From contig NZ_KI911563.1 of assembly GCF_000515335.1 (NCBI RefSeq), positions 3,248,936 to 3,312,935 of the forward strand: DNA of 64,000 nucleotides, written 5' to 3'. The notes below the pieces were generated by a model, which ran no database searches, was not told where the DNA came from, and worked only from the letters and a program-made list of their open reading frames with translations. Below, in pieces: positions 33,098 to 44,390 of the stretch; positions within the stretch are counted from its first letter, which is position 1, and every line of letters begins with the position of its first letter. Both the position numbers and the translations under genes were made by a program. This DNA comes from Cohnella panacarvi Gsoil 349. Lineage in GTDB: Bacteria > Bacillota > Bacilli > Paenibacillales > Paenibacillaceae.

Positions 33098-34308
33098 TCC
33101 GTTCGCCCTCCTTTATCCGGATTGGACTTGACCGAATTCTTGTTCTTGCCCATCCGCTCTATGCGATAGCGGATATCGAACTCGATAGGCAGCTCGCGGA
33201 ATCGGGTCTCCCAATCCTTATGCCACGTGCGCCATTGTTTGGGGTATTTACGATAGAAGGCTTCCCCGAACCCGTAGATATCCGCGCCGTATTGCTGCTG
33301 AACGTGGCGGATACCGTCGCTCATGACGTCCTTCACTTTCTCGCGCATCAGACTCTCTAATTTCGCGATAGAAGCCTCCTTGGTCAAGTCGATATCGCAG
33401 TTCACTTCAGCTAGGTTGGATTCCACCTGCATGGCGAGTTTCATGGCAGGCTCGCCGTTCCGGACGAGCGGCTTCAGCGAGGTATGCACGCGGTTAAGCT
33501 CGATAGCGAATCGTTCGCTCGAGTTCGGGCATTCTGTCGAAGCGATCGTTGATTTGACGAGGTTATGAATATAGGCGTACGATTTGCTGTCGGATTCGTT
33601 CATCCACCCGACCAGCTTATCGTTCTTGATTACGCCAAGGCCGGTGTATCGGTATTCCGCGGGCGACTTGGGCTGTTTCACGTTGCCGGCGGTTTGGCCT
33701 TTACGGAAATCTCCGATGACCGTGATCCCGGTAAGCACGGGCTGCCGGCTGTCGGACAGAAGAATCTGTTGCATTTCCAACGCTCTGACGGCGGTAGTCG
33801 GCGCCCATACCGCTTCGGATATAGCCAGCGACTTGACGAAGTCCATGGCAGGAATCTGCTCGAACGGAGTCACTAAGCTCAGGATTTCCTTTGCGGTGTA
33901 GCCGCGGGTGATGGCAATGTAATAGTCGGGGCGAATGCCGGGGAGGCGGAAGCCGACCTCCAGCGCCTCGGTAATGCCGCGACGCGCTATGCTTTCGCCT
34001 AGCAGGTAGAGGCGAATATGCCCGGTATAGTTGAGCCTCGATCGTTTGATCGTCATTTTGCGCGCGGCTTCTATGAGGGTTGGGCCTCTCTCGGAATAGA
34101 GGATCGCGGCCGAGCGAATACCTTTCGGGTTTTTCGAGGTTTGCGACGGATCGATCGTCTGGACGCTAACCTCGTACATGCCGTCTACGTAATCGACTCC
34201 AGCGGCGAGAATGATCGCCAGGTTGTTCAACTCGTTGCGATCCCAACACCCGGACAGAACGAGCGCCAGCAGGATCGGGACGGCGAGAACTCGCATCAAG
34301 GCTTTCAC
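33088..34308 (-). CDS. Ger(x)C-family germination lipoprotein
   Basis: The 406-residue product has a signal peptide with lipobox LSGC (about Cys20) directly followed by the family hallmark WDRNELNNLAI. Further Ger(x)C blocks are YVDGMYEVSVQ, RSRLNYTGHIRLYLLGE, and the C-terminal QQQYGADIYGFGEAFYRKYPK. It is the C subunit of a Ger receptor, acylated and held on the outer face of the inner spore membrane. It lies between the A subunit (upstream, 19-base gap) and the small membrane protein. Confidence 0.93.
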   Translation of the reverse strand: MKALMRVLAVPILLALVLSGCWDRNELNNLAIILAAGVDYVDGMYEVSVQTIDPSQTSKNPKGIRSAAILYSERGPTLIEAARKMTIKRSRLNYTGHIRLYLLGESIARRGITEALEVGFRLPGIRPDYYIAITRGYTAKEILSLVTPFEQIPAMDFVKSLAISEAVWAPTTAVRALEMQQILLSDSRQPVLTGITVIGDFRKGQTAGNVKQPKSPAEYRYTGLGVIKNDKLVGWMNESDSKSYAYIHNLVKSTIASTECPNSSERFAIELNRVHTSLKPLVRNGEPAMKLAMQVESNLAEVNCDIDLTKEASIAKLESLMREKVKDVMSDGIRHVQQQYGADIYGFGEAFYRKYPKQWRTWHKDWETRFRELPIEFDIRYRIERMGKNKNSVKSNPDKGGRTEWR

Positions 34309-34327
34309 GTCGACGACTCCTTTCGAG

Positions 34328-35773
34328 CTACGTTTTTCGTTTCTTCCGGACGAACCAGAAGGGCAACCGGAAGAGTGCGTCTTTGTTGTGCTGCGGATCG
34401 AATGGCGCCTCCGGGCTCATATAGGGAACGCCGAACGAATCTAGTCGACATAATCCGATTGCCGTGAGCATGAGCGAGACGAACAGGCCGACGAAACCGA
34501 ACGCCGCGGCTAGGGTCATGTAGACAAACCGAAGGATCCGTGCGGAGATCGCCAGCGAATACGACGGGATGACGAAGCTCGATATCGCCGTGATGGAGAC
34601 GACGATGACCATGATCGGGGAGACGATGCCGGCTTGCACGGCGGCGTCGCCAATCACGATCGTGCCGACGATCGATACGGCTTGTCCGATCGTCCGAGGC
34701 ATGCGGATGCCGGCTTCCCGCAGGATCTCGAACGTAATCTCCATGAACAGAGCTTCGACGAAAGCCGGGAAAGGGACGCCCTCGCGCTGGGAGGCCAAGC
34801 TTAGCAGCAGTTGAGTCGGAAACAGATCCTGATGGAACGTCGTGATCGAAATATAGAACGCCGGGGCGAGCGTGGCGATGAACAGCGCGAGAAATCGCAG
34901 CAGCCGGACAAGATTGCTGTAGAGCGGAGGCTGGTAGTAATCCTCGGCAGACTGGATGAAATCAAGGAAGAGAGCGGGCACGATTAGCGCGAAAGGGCTG
35001 CCGTCCACGCAAAGGGCGATCCTTCCTTCGACGAGAGCCGCGGCGACGGAATCCGGTCGATCGGTGCTGTACGTCGTGGGGAACAGCGTCCATTTGCTCT
35101 CGCGAAAAAATTCTTCGATATACTCCCCTTCGTATATGCCCTTCAAAGATACGTTCTCAAGGCGCTTCAGGACTTCCTGGACGATTTCCCGAGCAGCTAT
35201 ATCTTCGATATAAAGGACGTTGACGTCGGTGTTCGTTACGGTTCCGAGCTTGCGGCCGACGATCCGCACCCGCGGGTCCTTGACTCTCTTGCGGATAAGA
35301 GAGGTGTTCGTCCGAAGCGTCTCCGTGAATGATTCTTGCGGGCCTTTGACGACCGGCTGCGTCGTGGAATCCGAGACCGCCCGTTCTTTCCACCCCATCG
35401 AAGCGATGGCGACTCCGGCTTCCATGCCCTCCGCCAACAGCAGTACATGCCCGGAGAGCACCATGGGTATGCCGTCCTCCGGCCGGTCCATAACCTGTAC
35501 GTCGCCCGCGTTCAGTACGGCCTCCTGCAGCGTCCTGATGAGGTCGGGCTTGTATTCATAGACAGGAGTTGCCGGCTCGTACCGATGCAGGGCGCCGATG
35601 ATCGCTTCCTGCACGGTGTTCGTATCGACCATGCCGTCGAGATAGACGATCGCGGCGCGGATCGGGGAGGGCTTTGCCCATTCCAGGCGAATCGTGCGGA
35701 CAACGAGGTCTTCGCTCCTGCCCAGCGTTTCGCGAATCATGGCCAACGTGCGGCCGAGGCTGAGAGGCTTCAT
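34328..35773 (-). CDS. GerA-type spore germination receptor subunit
   Basis: The ATG at 35773 has AAAGGATGG seven bases upstream, favoured over an in-frame ATG at 35824. The 481-residue protein has a large cytosolic N-terminal domain of the GerA family (about 1-260) and then four to five membrane segments (YSNLVRLLRFLALFIATLAPAFY onward) with the conserved PFPAFVEALFMEITFEILREAG motif. It ends in a basic cytosolic tail. GerA-type subunits form the oligomeric ion channel of the germinant receptor. It is the first gene of the ger operon, divergent from atp. Confidence 0.93.
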   Translation of the reverse strand: MKPLSLGRTLAMIRETLGRSEDLVVRTIRLEWAKPSPIRAAIVYLDGMVDTNTVQEAIIGALHRYEPATPVYEYKPDLIRTLQEAVLNAGDVQVMDRPEDGIPMVLSGHVLLLAEGMEAGVAIASMGWKERAVSDSTTQPVVKGPQESFTETLRTNTSLIRKRVKDPRVRIVGRKLGTVTNTDVNVLYIEDIAAREIVQEVLKRLENVSLKGIYEGEYIEEFFRESKWTLFPTTYSTDRPDSVAAALVEGRIALCVDGSPFALIVPALFLDFIQSAEDYYQPPLYSNLVRLLRFLALFIATLAPAFYISITTFHQDLFPTQLLLSLASQREGVPFPAFVEALFMEITFEILREAGIRMPRTIGQAVSIVGTIVIGDAAVQAGIVSPIMVIVVSITAISSFVIPSYSLAISARILRFVYMTLAAAFGFVGLFVSLMLTAIGLCRLDSFGVPYMSPEAPFDPQHNKDALFRLPFWFVRKKRKT

Positions 35774-36042
35774 GGAAGCACCATCCTTTCCGCCCTTACT
35801 TTGCCCCACTTCCCCCAATAACATCCCTTTTATGCCAATAGGTAGAATACTGTCGCGGGCAGCTCGAGGCTTCCGATTCCCACTTCTTGGATTGTCCTGT
35901 CGAAGGAATGCCATCTATTGCTGGCCCAGACGGCAGGGGGCGTACAGCATACAGTTAAACTGTATGGTTGCGGCACCCCGCAAACGTTGATTTTACGGCA
36001 TTTTCGGGGATTTCGTTCACATAAAGTTTGATTTTCGGCGAA
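35774..36042. other. Divergent intergenic region between ger and atp operons
   Basis: No gene is visible. It holds the 19-bp perfect palindrome listed separately, followed by a second dyad (GTTGCGG CACC CCGCAAAC). On the plus side a TTGAT-rich stretch leads into the atp promoter. No convincing sigma-G promoter for the ger operon was found here. Confidence 0.5.
35948..35966. promoter_or_regulatory. Perfect 19-bp palindrome, possible operator
   Basis: CATACAGTTAAACTGTATG is a 9-1-9 perfect inverted repeat. It lies 175 bp upstream of the GerA-type gene and 77 bp upstream of the atp -35 box. The form is that of a dimeric repressor site (GntR or MarR type), but no regulator gene is adjacent. Confidence 0.5.
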
Positions 36043-36072
36043 TTGACAAACGTTAATGCGCAAGGCTACAAT
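36043..36072 (+). promoter_or_regulatory. Sigma-A promoter of the atp operon
   Basis: A consensus -35 TTGACA (36043-36048) and -10 TACAAT (36067-36072) are spaced by 18 bases. The first atp gene starts 79 bases downstream. Confidence 0.75.
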
Positions 36073-36150
36073 ATAACGTGAACATGGGGAGAAAAGGCTT
36101 ACTTTTTTAGCTTTCGCATCTCCAATCGCAGCCTTAAGGAGCGACAATCC

Positions 36151-36399
36151 ATGTCAAATTTCCAGGACCGCCCACCAAAGCCGCCGGACGATAATCCGTG
36201 GCGGGCATTAGGACTTGTCAGCGCCATCGGAGTCGATCTCGGCGTCATGTTATGGTTGGGGTTTTGGGTTGGCAGTAATTACGATCAGCACCAAGGTACC
36301 GAGTACGGTTACCTTGTCGGATTGCTTGTTGGATTAGCTGTTGGCGTCGTTACGGTTGCTGGGCTAATTCGCAAGTATACGGGGGCAGGACGTAAATGA
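36151..36399 (+). CDS. atpZ: ATP synthase accessory protein AtpZ
   Basis: The ATG at 36151 follows TTAAGGAGCG. The 82-residue protein has a Pro-rich N-terminus (DRPPKPPDDNPW) and two membrane helices (LGLVSAIGVDLGVMLWLGFWVG and YLVGLLVGLAVGVVTVAGLI), matching the AtpZ/AtpI-type small proteins at the head of many atp operons. AtpZ helps assemble or stabilise the c-ring and has been linked to Mg2+ handling. Its stop codon overlaps the start of atpI. Confidence 0.88.
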   Translation: MSNFQDRPPKPPDDNPWRALGLVSAIGVDLGVMLWLGFWVGSNYDQHQGTEYGYLVGLLVGLAVGVVTVAGLIRKYTGAGRK

Positions 36400-36806
36400 T
36401 GGATGAGTTACCGAAGCTGCTACAAGGCGTCACGCGTTTCACGCTCTTTTTTTTGTCATTAGGTTGCGTCGCTTGGGCTGTATGGCCCAATGAGAAGGCT
36501 GTTTTCGGCGGATTCATGGTCGGCGCGATCGCAAGTGTATTTGGATCGTGGCATCTCGCATGGAAAACGATAAGGCTTGGAGACGTCATACTCTCTGGAC
36601 GGAAGCCCCGAGCGGGCTTCGGATTTATCTTTCGCACTTCCCTTGCGCTGCTTGCCGTGATCGTATCGGATCGTTATTTGGAGTTTAGTCCAGCGGCTAC
36701 CGTCGTCGGTTTATTTACCGCGCCGTTGGCAACACTCCTACTGAGTTTATTGGCTAACCGTCGCGTTCGGGGCGGTAACTCCGGATACGAAAGGGGTGAG
36801 AAGTAA
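36396..36806 (+). CDS. atpI: ATP synthase subunit I
   Basis: The 136-residue protein has four hydrophobic segments and begins with ATG-ATG overlapping the atpZ stop. It matches Firmicute AtpI by size, position and topology (LAWKTIRLGDVILSGRKP loop in the middle). AtpI acts as a chaperone for c-ring assembly. The sequence is poorly conserved in this family, so the assignment rests mostly on context. Confidence 0.85.
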   Translation: MMDELPKLLQGVTRFTLFFLSLGCVAWAVWPNEKAVFGGFMVGAIASVFGSWHLAWKTIRLGDVILSGRKPRAGFGFIFRTSLALLAVIVSDRYLEFSPAATVVGLFTAPLATLLLSLLANRRVRGGNSGYERGEK

Positions 36807-36811
36807 CAGAG

Positions 36812-37582
36812 ATGGATCATATTGCACCCGTAATTAATCTTGGCGGATTCAGGCTGGATCTATCGGCCTTGTTCATGATCGCGATCACCAGCGTCGCTGT
36901 GTTCGTGCTGGCCCGTCTTGCAGTTCGCAATTTGTCCGTGGATAATCCGGGCAAGCTCCAGAACTTCCTGGAGTGGGTCGTTGAATTCGTGCAGAGCATT
37001 ATCGGCCAAGCTACCGATTATAAGAAAGGCAAGATCTACCTAAGCCTCTGCATGGCGCTGATCATGTACATTTTCGTAGGCAACCTGCTTGGCTTGCCTC
37101 TCGGTATCATTACGGAGCCTGCACATGGGGAGCACTACGGTCATTTCTTAGGGTTCGACCTTCCTGGTGCCAAGGAGGCTGGAGACCACGTCGCGTACAC
37201 CTGGTGGAAATCACCGACGGCTGACGCATCTATGACAATGGCTCTCGCCATCATGGTCATCGTAATTGCGCATTTCCAAGGCATCCGCAAGAACGGCAAG
37301 CATTACTGGAAGCACTGGGTCACGCCATCCGTCGTATTCACCCCGATCCACTTGGTCGAGCTGATGGCTAAACCTCTTACGCTTGGGCTTCGTTTATTCG
37401 GTAATATCTACGCGGGCGAGGTCATGATCGGCGTCATTCTGGGTCTGGGCTGGGTTGGTATTCCGGCATTGGCTGTATGGCAAGGCTTCAGTGTGTTCGT
37501 CGGCGCGATCCAGGCGTTCGTATTCACGATGCTAACCATGGTGTATATTAGCCAGGAGAGCATCCATTCCGAAGAGCACTAG
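36812..37582 (+). CDS. atpB: ATP synthase F0 subunit a
   Basis: The 256-residue membrane protein has the characteristic helix-4 region with the essential arginine (MAKPLTLGLRLFGNIYAGEVM, Arg in LGLRLFGN) and the C-terminal QAFVFTMLTMVYIS helix. It forms the proton half-channels against the c-ring. A Gly/His-rich loop (PAHGEHYGHFLGF) faces the outside. The ATG at 36812 follows AAAGGGGTGAGAAG. Confidence 0.97.
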   Translation: MDHIAPVINLGGFRLDLSALFMIAITSVAVFVLARLAVRNLSVDNPGKLQNFLEWVVEFVQSIIGQATDYKKGKIYLSLCMALIMYIFVGNLLGLPLGIITEPAHGEHYGHFLGFDLPGAKEAGDHVAYTWWKSPTADASMTMALAIMVIVIAHFQGIRKNGKHYWKHWVTPSVVFTPIHLVELMAKPLTLGLRLFGNIYAGEVMIGVILGLGWVGIPALAVWQGFSVFVGAIQAFVFTMLTMVYISQESIHSEEH

Positions 37583-37861
<279 letters not shown>

Positions 37862-37964
37862 TTCGCATAACTGGGATAGGGCGGGGAGTGCCAATGCCTC
37901 CGCGCCCTCCTTTTGAGTCAACGAATGATAGCGACATAGGGTCGTGCGAAAGGAGTGAAGATCG

Positions 37965-38450
37965 GTGAATTTCCTGTGGGAAAATTTCGTCATTCAGCTA
38001 ATTGCGTTCCTCATTCTCTTCTTGCTGCTTCAGAGGTACGCGTTCAAGCCGCTGTTCGGCATTATGGAGAAGCGCCGCCAGATGGTGCAAGAGCAAATGG
38101 AAACCGCTCAAAAGAACCGGTCTGAAGCGGATCAGTATATCGAGGAACAGAAGCAAGCGCTGCAACAAGCGCGCAAAGAAGCTTACGATATTATCGAACT
38201 CGCGAAATCGACGGGCTCCAAGCAAGCGGACGATATCGTAGTCGCCGCCCGCAACGAAGCGGATCGTCTTAAGAACGAAGCGGTACGCGAAATCGAGTCC
38301 GAGAAGAACAAAGCGGTCGCTTCGCTTAAAGCGGAAGTCAGTGGACTCTCCGTACAGATCGCGTCCAAGATCATCGAGAAGCAAGTCGACGAGAAGGCCA
38401 ATTCGGAAATCGTTAACAAATATCTCGAAGACGTAGGAACGAAGTCATGA
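37965..38450 (+). CDS. atpF: ATP synthase F0 subunit b
   Basis: The GTG at 37965 follows GAAAGGAGTG. The 161-residue protein has one N-terminal membrane helix (NFVIQLIAFLILFLLLQRYAF) and a long charged coiled-coil stalk rich in Glu, Lys and Gln. It dimerises as the peripheral stator linking subunit a to delta and alpha. It overlaps atpH by four bases. Confidence 0.97.
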   Translation: MNFLWENFVIQLIAFLILFLLLQRYAFKPLFGIMEKRRQMVQEQMETAQKNRSEADQYIEEQKQALQQARKEAYDIIELAKSTGSKQADDIVVAARNEADRLKNEAVREIESEKNKAVASLKAEVSGLSVQIASKIIEKQVDEKANSEIVNKYLEDVGTKS

Positions 38451-38995
38451 GCCGCGGCACGGTTGTAGCGAAACGCTACGCAAAAGCGCTGTTCCAGCTC
38501 GCGCAAGAGCAAGGACTCGTCGCCGAAGTGGAGAACAAGCTGAGTCTCGTCGTCGCAACGCTTGAGAACGACGCGAAGATCCGCGCGTTCCTCAGCGCGC
38601 CTAACATCGCGCTGTCCGCCAAAGTCGCAGCGCTCAAAAGCGGCTTTGACGACAAAGCATCCTCGTTCGTCCTGAATACGATCAGCCTGCTGATCGAACG
38701 CGGACGCGAAGGAGAGATCGCTTCCGTATTGGAAGCTTACCTGCAAGTCTCGGGCGCGGCGCTCGGCCGCGCCGACGCGCACGTGACCTCGTCGACACCG
38801 CTGACGGAGGACGAGAAGAACAAACTGGCGGACAAATTCGGCAAGCTGCTCGGCAAAACCGTGCGCGTGACGAGTGCCGTCAACCCTGATTTGCTCGGCG
38901 GCGTGACCGTTCGCATCGGCGATACGCTCTACGACGGCAGCCTGAAGGGCAAGCTAGATCGATTGGACAAAGCGCTGCGGAACGCGGCGATCTAA
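38447..38995 (+). CDS. atpH: ATP synthase F1 subunit delta
   Basis: The 182-residue protein matches the OSCP/delta family: N-terminal helical bundle (VVAKRYAKALFQLAQEQGLV) and C-terminal region with the conserved NPDLLGGVTVRIGDTLYDGSL. It caps the F1 head and holds the b-subunit stalk. Its start overlaps the atpF stop, indicating coupled translation. Confidence 0.97.
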   Translation: MSRGTVVAKRYAKALFQLAQEQGLVAEVENKLSLVVATLENDAKIRAFLSAPNIALSAKVAALKSGFDDKASSFVLNTISLLIERGREGEIASVLEAYLQVSGAALGRADAHVTSSTPLTEDEKNKLADKFGKLLGKTVRVTSAVNPDLLGGVTVRIGDTLYDGSLKGKLDRLDKALRNAAI

Positions 38996-39010
38996 CATTA
39001 TATTCAGTAA

Positions 39011-40549
<1,539 letters not shown>

Positions 40550-40567
40550 GCTTGACGTAAACGTCAT

Positions 40568-40584
40568 CTCGTCCTCGAAGGACG
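40568..40584 (+). other. Intercistronic hairpin between atpA and atpG
   Basis: TCGTCCT-CGA-AGGACGA is a perfect seven-base-pair hairpin without a T run. It may stabilise or mark a processing site in the atp mRNA. Confidence 0.4.
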
Positions 40585-40683
40585 ATGATTGCCGTGTACG
40601 CTCGGATAGACGCATTACCGCTTGAATAAGCGAGCACCCGTGTCCGGCACGCCGCCGGGCACGGCAACAAGGTGGTGAATCGA

Positions 40684-41556
40684 ATGGCTAAAGGTATGCG
40701 CGATATTAAACGCCAGATCAAGACCACGCAAAGCACGAAGCAGATCACGAAAGCGATGGAGATGGTTGCCGCTGCTAAGCTGAGACGCGCGCAGAACGCT
40801 GCGCTCGCATCGAAGCCTTACGCGGACAAACTCAAGGAAGTCGTGGACAGCATCGCGTCTAGCGGCGGTTCCGTGAAGCATCCGATGCTCGTTAAGCGTC
40901 CGATCAAACGGACGGCTTACATCGTGATCACTTCCGACCGCGGTCTTGCCGGCGGTTTGAACTCGAACTTGCTTCGCAAGCTGACGAACACGATCGGCGA
41001 GAAGCATGCGTCGAAAGACGAATACGCGATTTTCGTTATCGGACGCAAAGGCCAAGCGTACTTGTCCCGCAGAAACTATCCTCTGGCGGAAGTCATTACG
41101 GGCTTGTCGGATTCTCCGACGTTCCACGATATCAAGCCGGTCGCATCCGCTGCGGTCGAAGGTTTCGAGAACGGCCAGTATGACGAAGTCTACGTGGTGT
41201 ATAACCTGTTCGTTAACGCATTATCGCAAATTCCGACGGTTAAGCAGTTGCTTCCGCTCGATCCTTCCCAGCTCGACGGCGGGTCGAACGGCGCGAAAGC
41301 GGACTACGAATACGAGCCGTCCGCGGAAGAAGTACTGAACGTTCTTCTGCCGAAGTACGCGGAGACGCTCGTGTACAGCGCGATGCTGAACAACAAAGCG
41401 AGCGAGTTCGGTTCCCGTATGACCGCGATGGGCAACGCAACGAAGAACGCGACGAAGATGATCGCTTCGTATACGCTAAGCTACAACCGAGCACGCCAAG
41501 CGGCGATCACGCAGGAAATCGCGGAAATCGTCGGCGGCGCGAACGCACAGTCTTAA
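40684..41556 (+). CDS. atpG: ATP synthase F1 subunit gamma
   Basis: The ATG at 40684 follows AAGGTGGTGA; a GTG twelve bases earlier lies inside that site. The 290-residue protein starts MAKGMRDIKRQIKTTQSTKQ and ends with the conserved helix SYTLSYNRARQAAITQEIAEIVGGA. These two helices form the rotating coiled-coil shaft in the F1 core. Confidence 0.97.
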   Translation: MAKGMRDIKRQIKTTQSTKQITKAMEMVAAAKLRRAQNAALASKPYADKLKEVVDSIASSGGSVKHPMLVKRPIKRTAYIVITSDRGLAGGLNSNLLRKLTNTIGEKHASKDEYAIFVIGRKGQAYLSRRNYPLAEVITGLSDSPTFHDIKPVASAAVEGFENGQYDEVYVVYNLFVNALSQIPTVKQLLPLDPSQLDGGSNGAKADYEYEPSAEEVLNVLLPKYAETLVYSAMLNNKASEFGSRMTAMGNATKNATKMIASYTLSYNRARQAAITQEIAEIVGGANAQS

Positions 41557-41570
41557 TAGGATTGATTTAA

Positions 41571-43058
<1,488 letters not shown>

Positions 43059-43085
43059 TCCGCCGCCGGTTAGGAGGGAATCGAC

Positions 43086-43490
43086 ATGAGTACCTTACGA
43101 TTGGAAGTCGTCACGCCCGAGAAGAAAGTATTCGAGCAAGACGTGAATATGGTCGTCGCCAGGGGCGTCGAGGGCGAGCTCGGCATTATGCCGAACCACG
43201 TACCTCTCGTTACGCCTTTGAAGATCGCTCCAGTTAAAGCGAAAGTCGGAAACAGCGAGACGTTCATCGCTGTCCATGGAGGATTCATGGAAGTCCGCAA
43301 GGACAAAGTGGTCATCCTCGCGGAAGCGGCCGAGCTCGGAGCGGACATCGACTTGTCTCGCGCGCGTCTGGCCAAAGAACGCGCAGAGCGCCGACTTGCC
43401 CAGAAGCAATCGGACATCAACGCGAGACGCGCGGAGCTTGCGCTTCATCGCGCGTTGAACCGTATTAACGCCGCAGGCGAAAAAGAATAA
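43086..43490 (+). CDS. atpC: ATP synthase F1 subunit epsilon
   Basis: The 134-residue protein has the N-terminal beta barrel (RLEVVTPEKKVFEQDVNMV, GELGIMPNHVPLVTPL) and the C-terminal two-helix regulatory part. It couples gamma to the c-ring and, in Bacillus relatives, inhibits ATP hydrolysis when the helices extend. It is the last gene of the operon, followed by a strong terminator. Confidence 0.97.
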   Translation: MSTLRLEVVTPEKKVFEQDVNMVVARGVEGELGIMPNHVPLVTPLKIAPVKAKVGNSETFIAVHGGFMEVRKDKVVILAEAAELGADIDLSRARLAKERAERRLAQKQSDINARRAELALHRALNRINAAGEKE

Positions 43491-43503
43491 GCAGTACCGC
43501 GAG

Positions 43504-43543
43504 TCGCCCTTCACTGGATTCATTCCGGTGGAGGGCGATTTTT
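43504..43543 (+). terminator. Intrinsic terminator of the atp operon
   Basis: A 14-base-pair stem (TCGCCCTTCACTGG with CCGGTGGAGGGCGA, two G-U pairs) is followed by TTTTT. Confidence 0.92.
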
Positions 43544-43601
43544 GTAGTTGCCGAGTCGTAGACCCCGACGAAATTTCATACAAAGCTCTTATATGTCTGG
43601 A

Positions 43602-43708
43602 TTAATCCACAGGATTGTGGACAAACGGACATGAAATGAGGATAAGTCAGGGGAATACGGGGATAACGGCTGTAGTCTGGGGATAAAACCGGAATAAACT
43701 GTGGATAA
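43602..43708. other. Cluster of DnaA-box-like sequences
   Basis: One perfect DnaA box TGTGGATAA (43700-43708) and two single-mismatch boxes, TGTGGACAA (43616-43624) and TGGGGATAA (43678-43686), lie in about 100 bp. They are accompanied by TTAATCCACA (43602-43611) and further GGATAA words. All but one are in the same orientation. The atp operon is not adjacent to oriC in related genomes and no dnaA, dnaN or AT-rich unwinding element is seen, so this may be a DnaA-titrating or regulatory cluster upstream of dps rather than an origin. Confidence 0.5.
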
Positions 43709-43795
43709 CTAGCGTTCGTTATGTGTTTTGATTGGAAATAGCTTCTCTGGGGTACAGTAAGCAGGAGACTGACTGTAAGCAATGGAGGAGAGGCT

Positions 43796-44233
43796 ATGAA
43801 CAATAACTTGCATCATGCCATGAACGAGCAGCTATCCAACTGGGCCGTGCTTTACGTGAAGCTGCATCATTTTCACTGGTACGTGAAAGGACCGCATTTC
43901 CCGACTTTGCATGAGAAGTTCGAAGAACTGTACGATCTGGCGGCTGAGAAGCTGGATGAGCTTGCCGAACGCATATTGACCATCGGCGGTAAACCGTTGT
44001 CAACGATGAAGGAGTACTTGGAACACGCTACGCTGAAGGAAGCCGATCAAGGCGGAAACGAAGCGAATATGCTTCAGTTGGCGGTGCAAGATTTGCAAGC
44101 GCTCGTCGCAGGCTTACAGACGACGGCGAAGCTAGCGGAGGAAGCAGGGGACGACGCAACGACGGATTTATTCGTCGGCCAGATCGGCGAATTGCAGAAA
44201 CAGATCTGGCTGCTCAGCGCGACGCTTGGATGA
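43796..44233 (+). CDS. dps: Dps-family DNA-binding ferritin-like protein
   Basis: The ATG at 43796 follows ATGGAGGAGAGG. The 145-residue four-helix protein has the Dps ferroxidase motif split between subunits: HHFHWYVKGPHFPTLHEKFEELYD (His, Asp, Glu ligands). It stores iron using peroxide and protects DNA in stress or stationary phase. There is no Lys-rich N-terminal tail, so DNA binding, if any, would be weak, as in MrgA-type proteins. No clear PerR box was found. It is monocistronic. Confidence 0.93.
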   Translation: MNNNLHHAMNEQLSNWAVLYVKLHHFHWYVKGPHFPTLHEKFEELYDLAAEKLDELAERILTIGGKPLSTMKEYLEHATLKEADQGGNEANMLQLAVQDLQALVAGLQTTAKLAEEAGDDATTDLFVGQIGELQKQIWLLSATLG

Positions 44234-44238
44234 AGGAG

Positions 44239-44284
44239 AGCCTGCATGCCTATGTGTTAGATATGGGTCTGCAGGCTTCTTTAG
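44239..44284 (+). terminator. Terminator after dps
   Basis: AGCCTGCA and TGCAGGCT close a hairpin with a partly paired interior (ATGCCTAT/ATATGGGT), followed by TCTTT. It separates dps from the AT-rich agr-like cassette. Confidence 0.75.
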
Positions 44285-44300
44285 ATATTTTTTGCCTTAT

Positions 44301-44329
44301 TTGACTGTTTAGGCAGGTAAATATAGTAT
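44301..44329 (+). promoter_or_regulatory. Promoter of the agr-like cassette
   Basis: TTGACT (44301-44306) and TAGTAT (44324-44329) have 17-base spacing; an overlapping TATAGT would give 15. It is the only good promoter before the cassette. Confidence 0.55.
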
Positions 44330-44390
44330 CAGGATAGAAAAGGAAGTGTAGAATGATGTCGAGTCGCAGACAATCGAGGAGTTACGGACA

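Noticed and set aside
43544..43795. Chromosomal replication origin
   Set aside because: DnaA-box-like words are present, but there is no dnaA, dnaN or gidB gene nearby, no clear AT-rich unwinding element, and the gene context (atp, dps) is not the origin region in Bacillales.
43576..43803. A 75-codon minus-strand frame upstream of dps
   Set aside because: It covers the DnaA-box-like region, has no ribosome-binding site and overlaps the dps start on the opposite strand.
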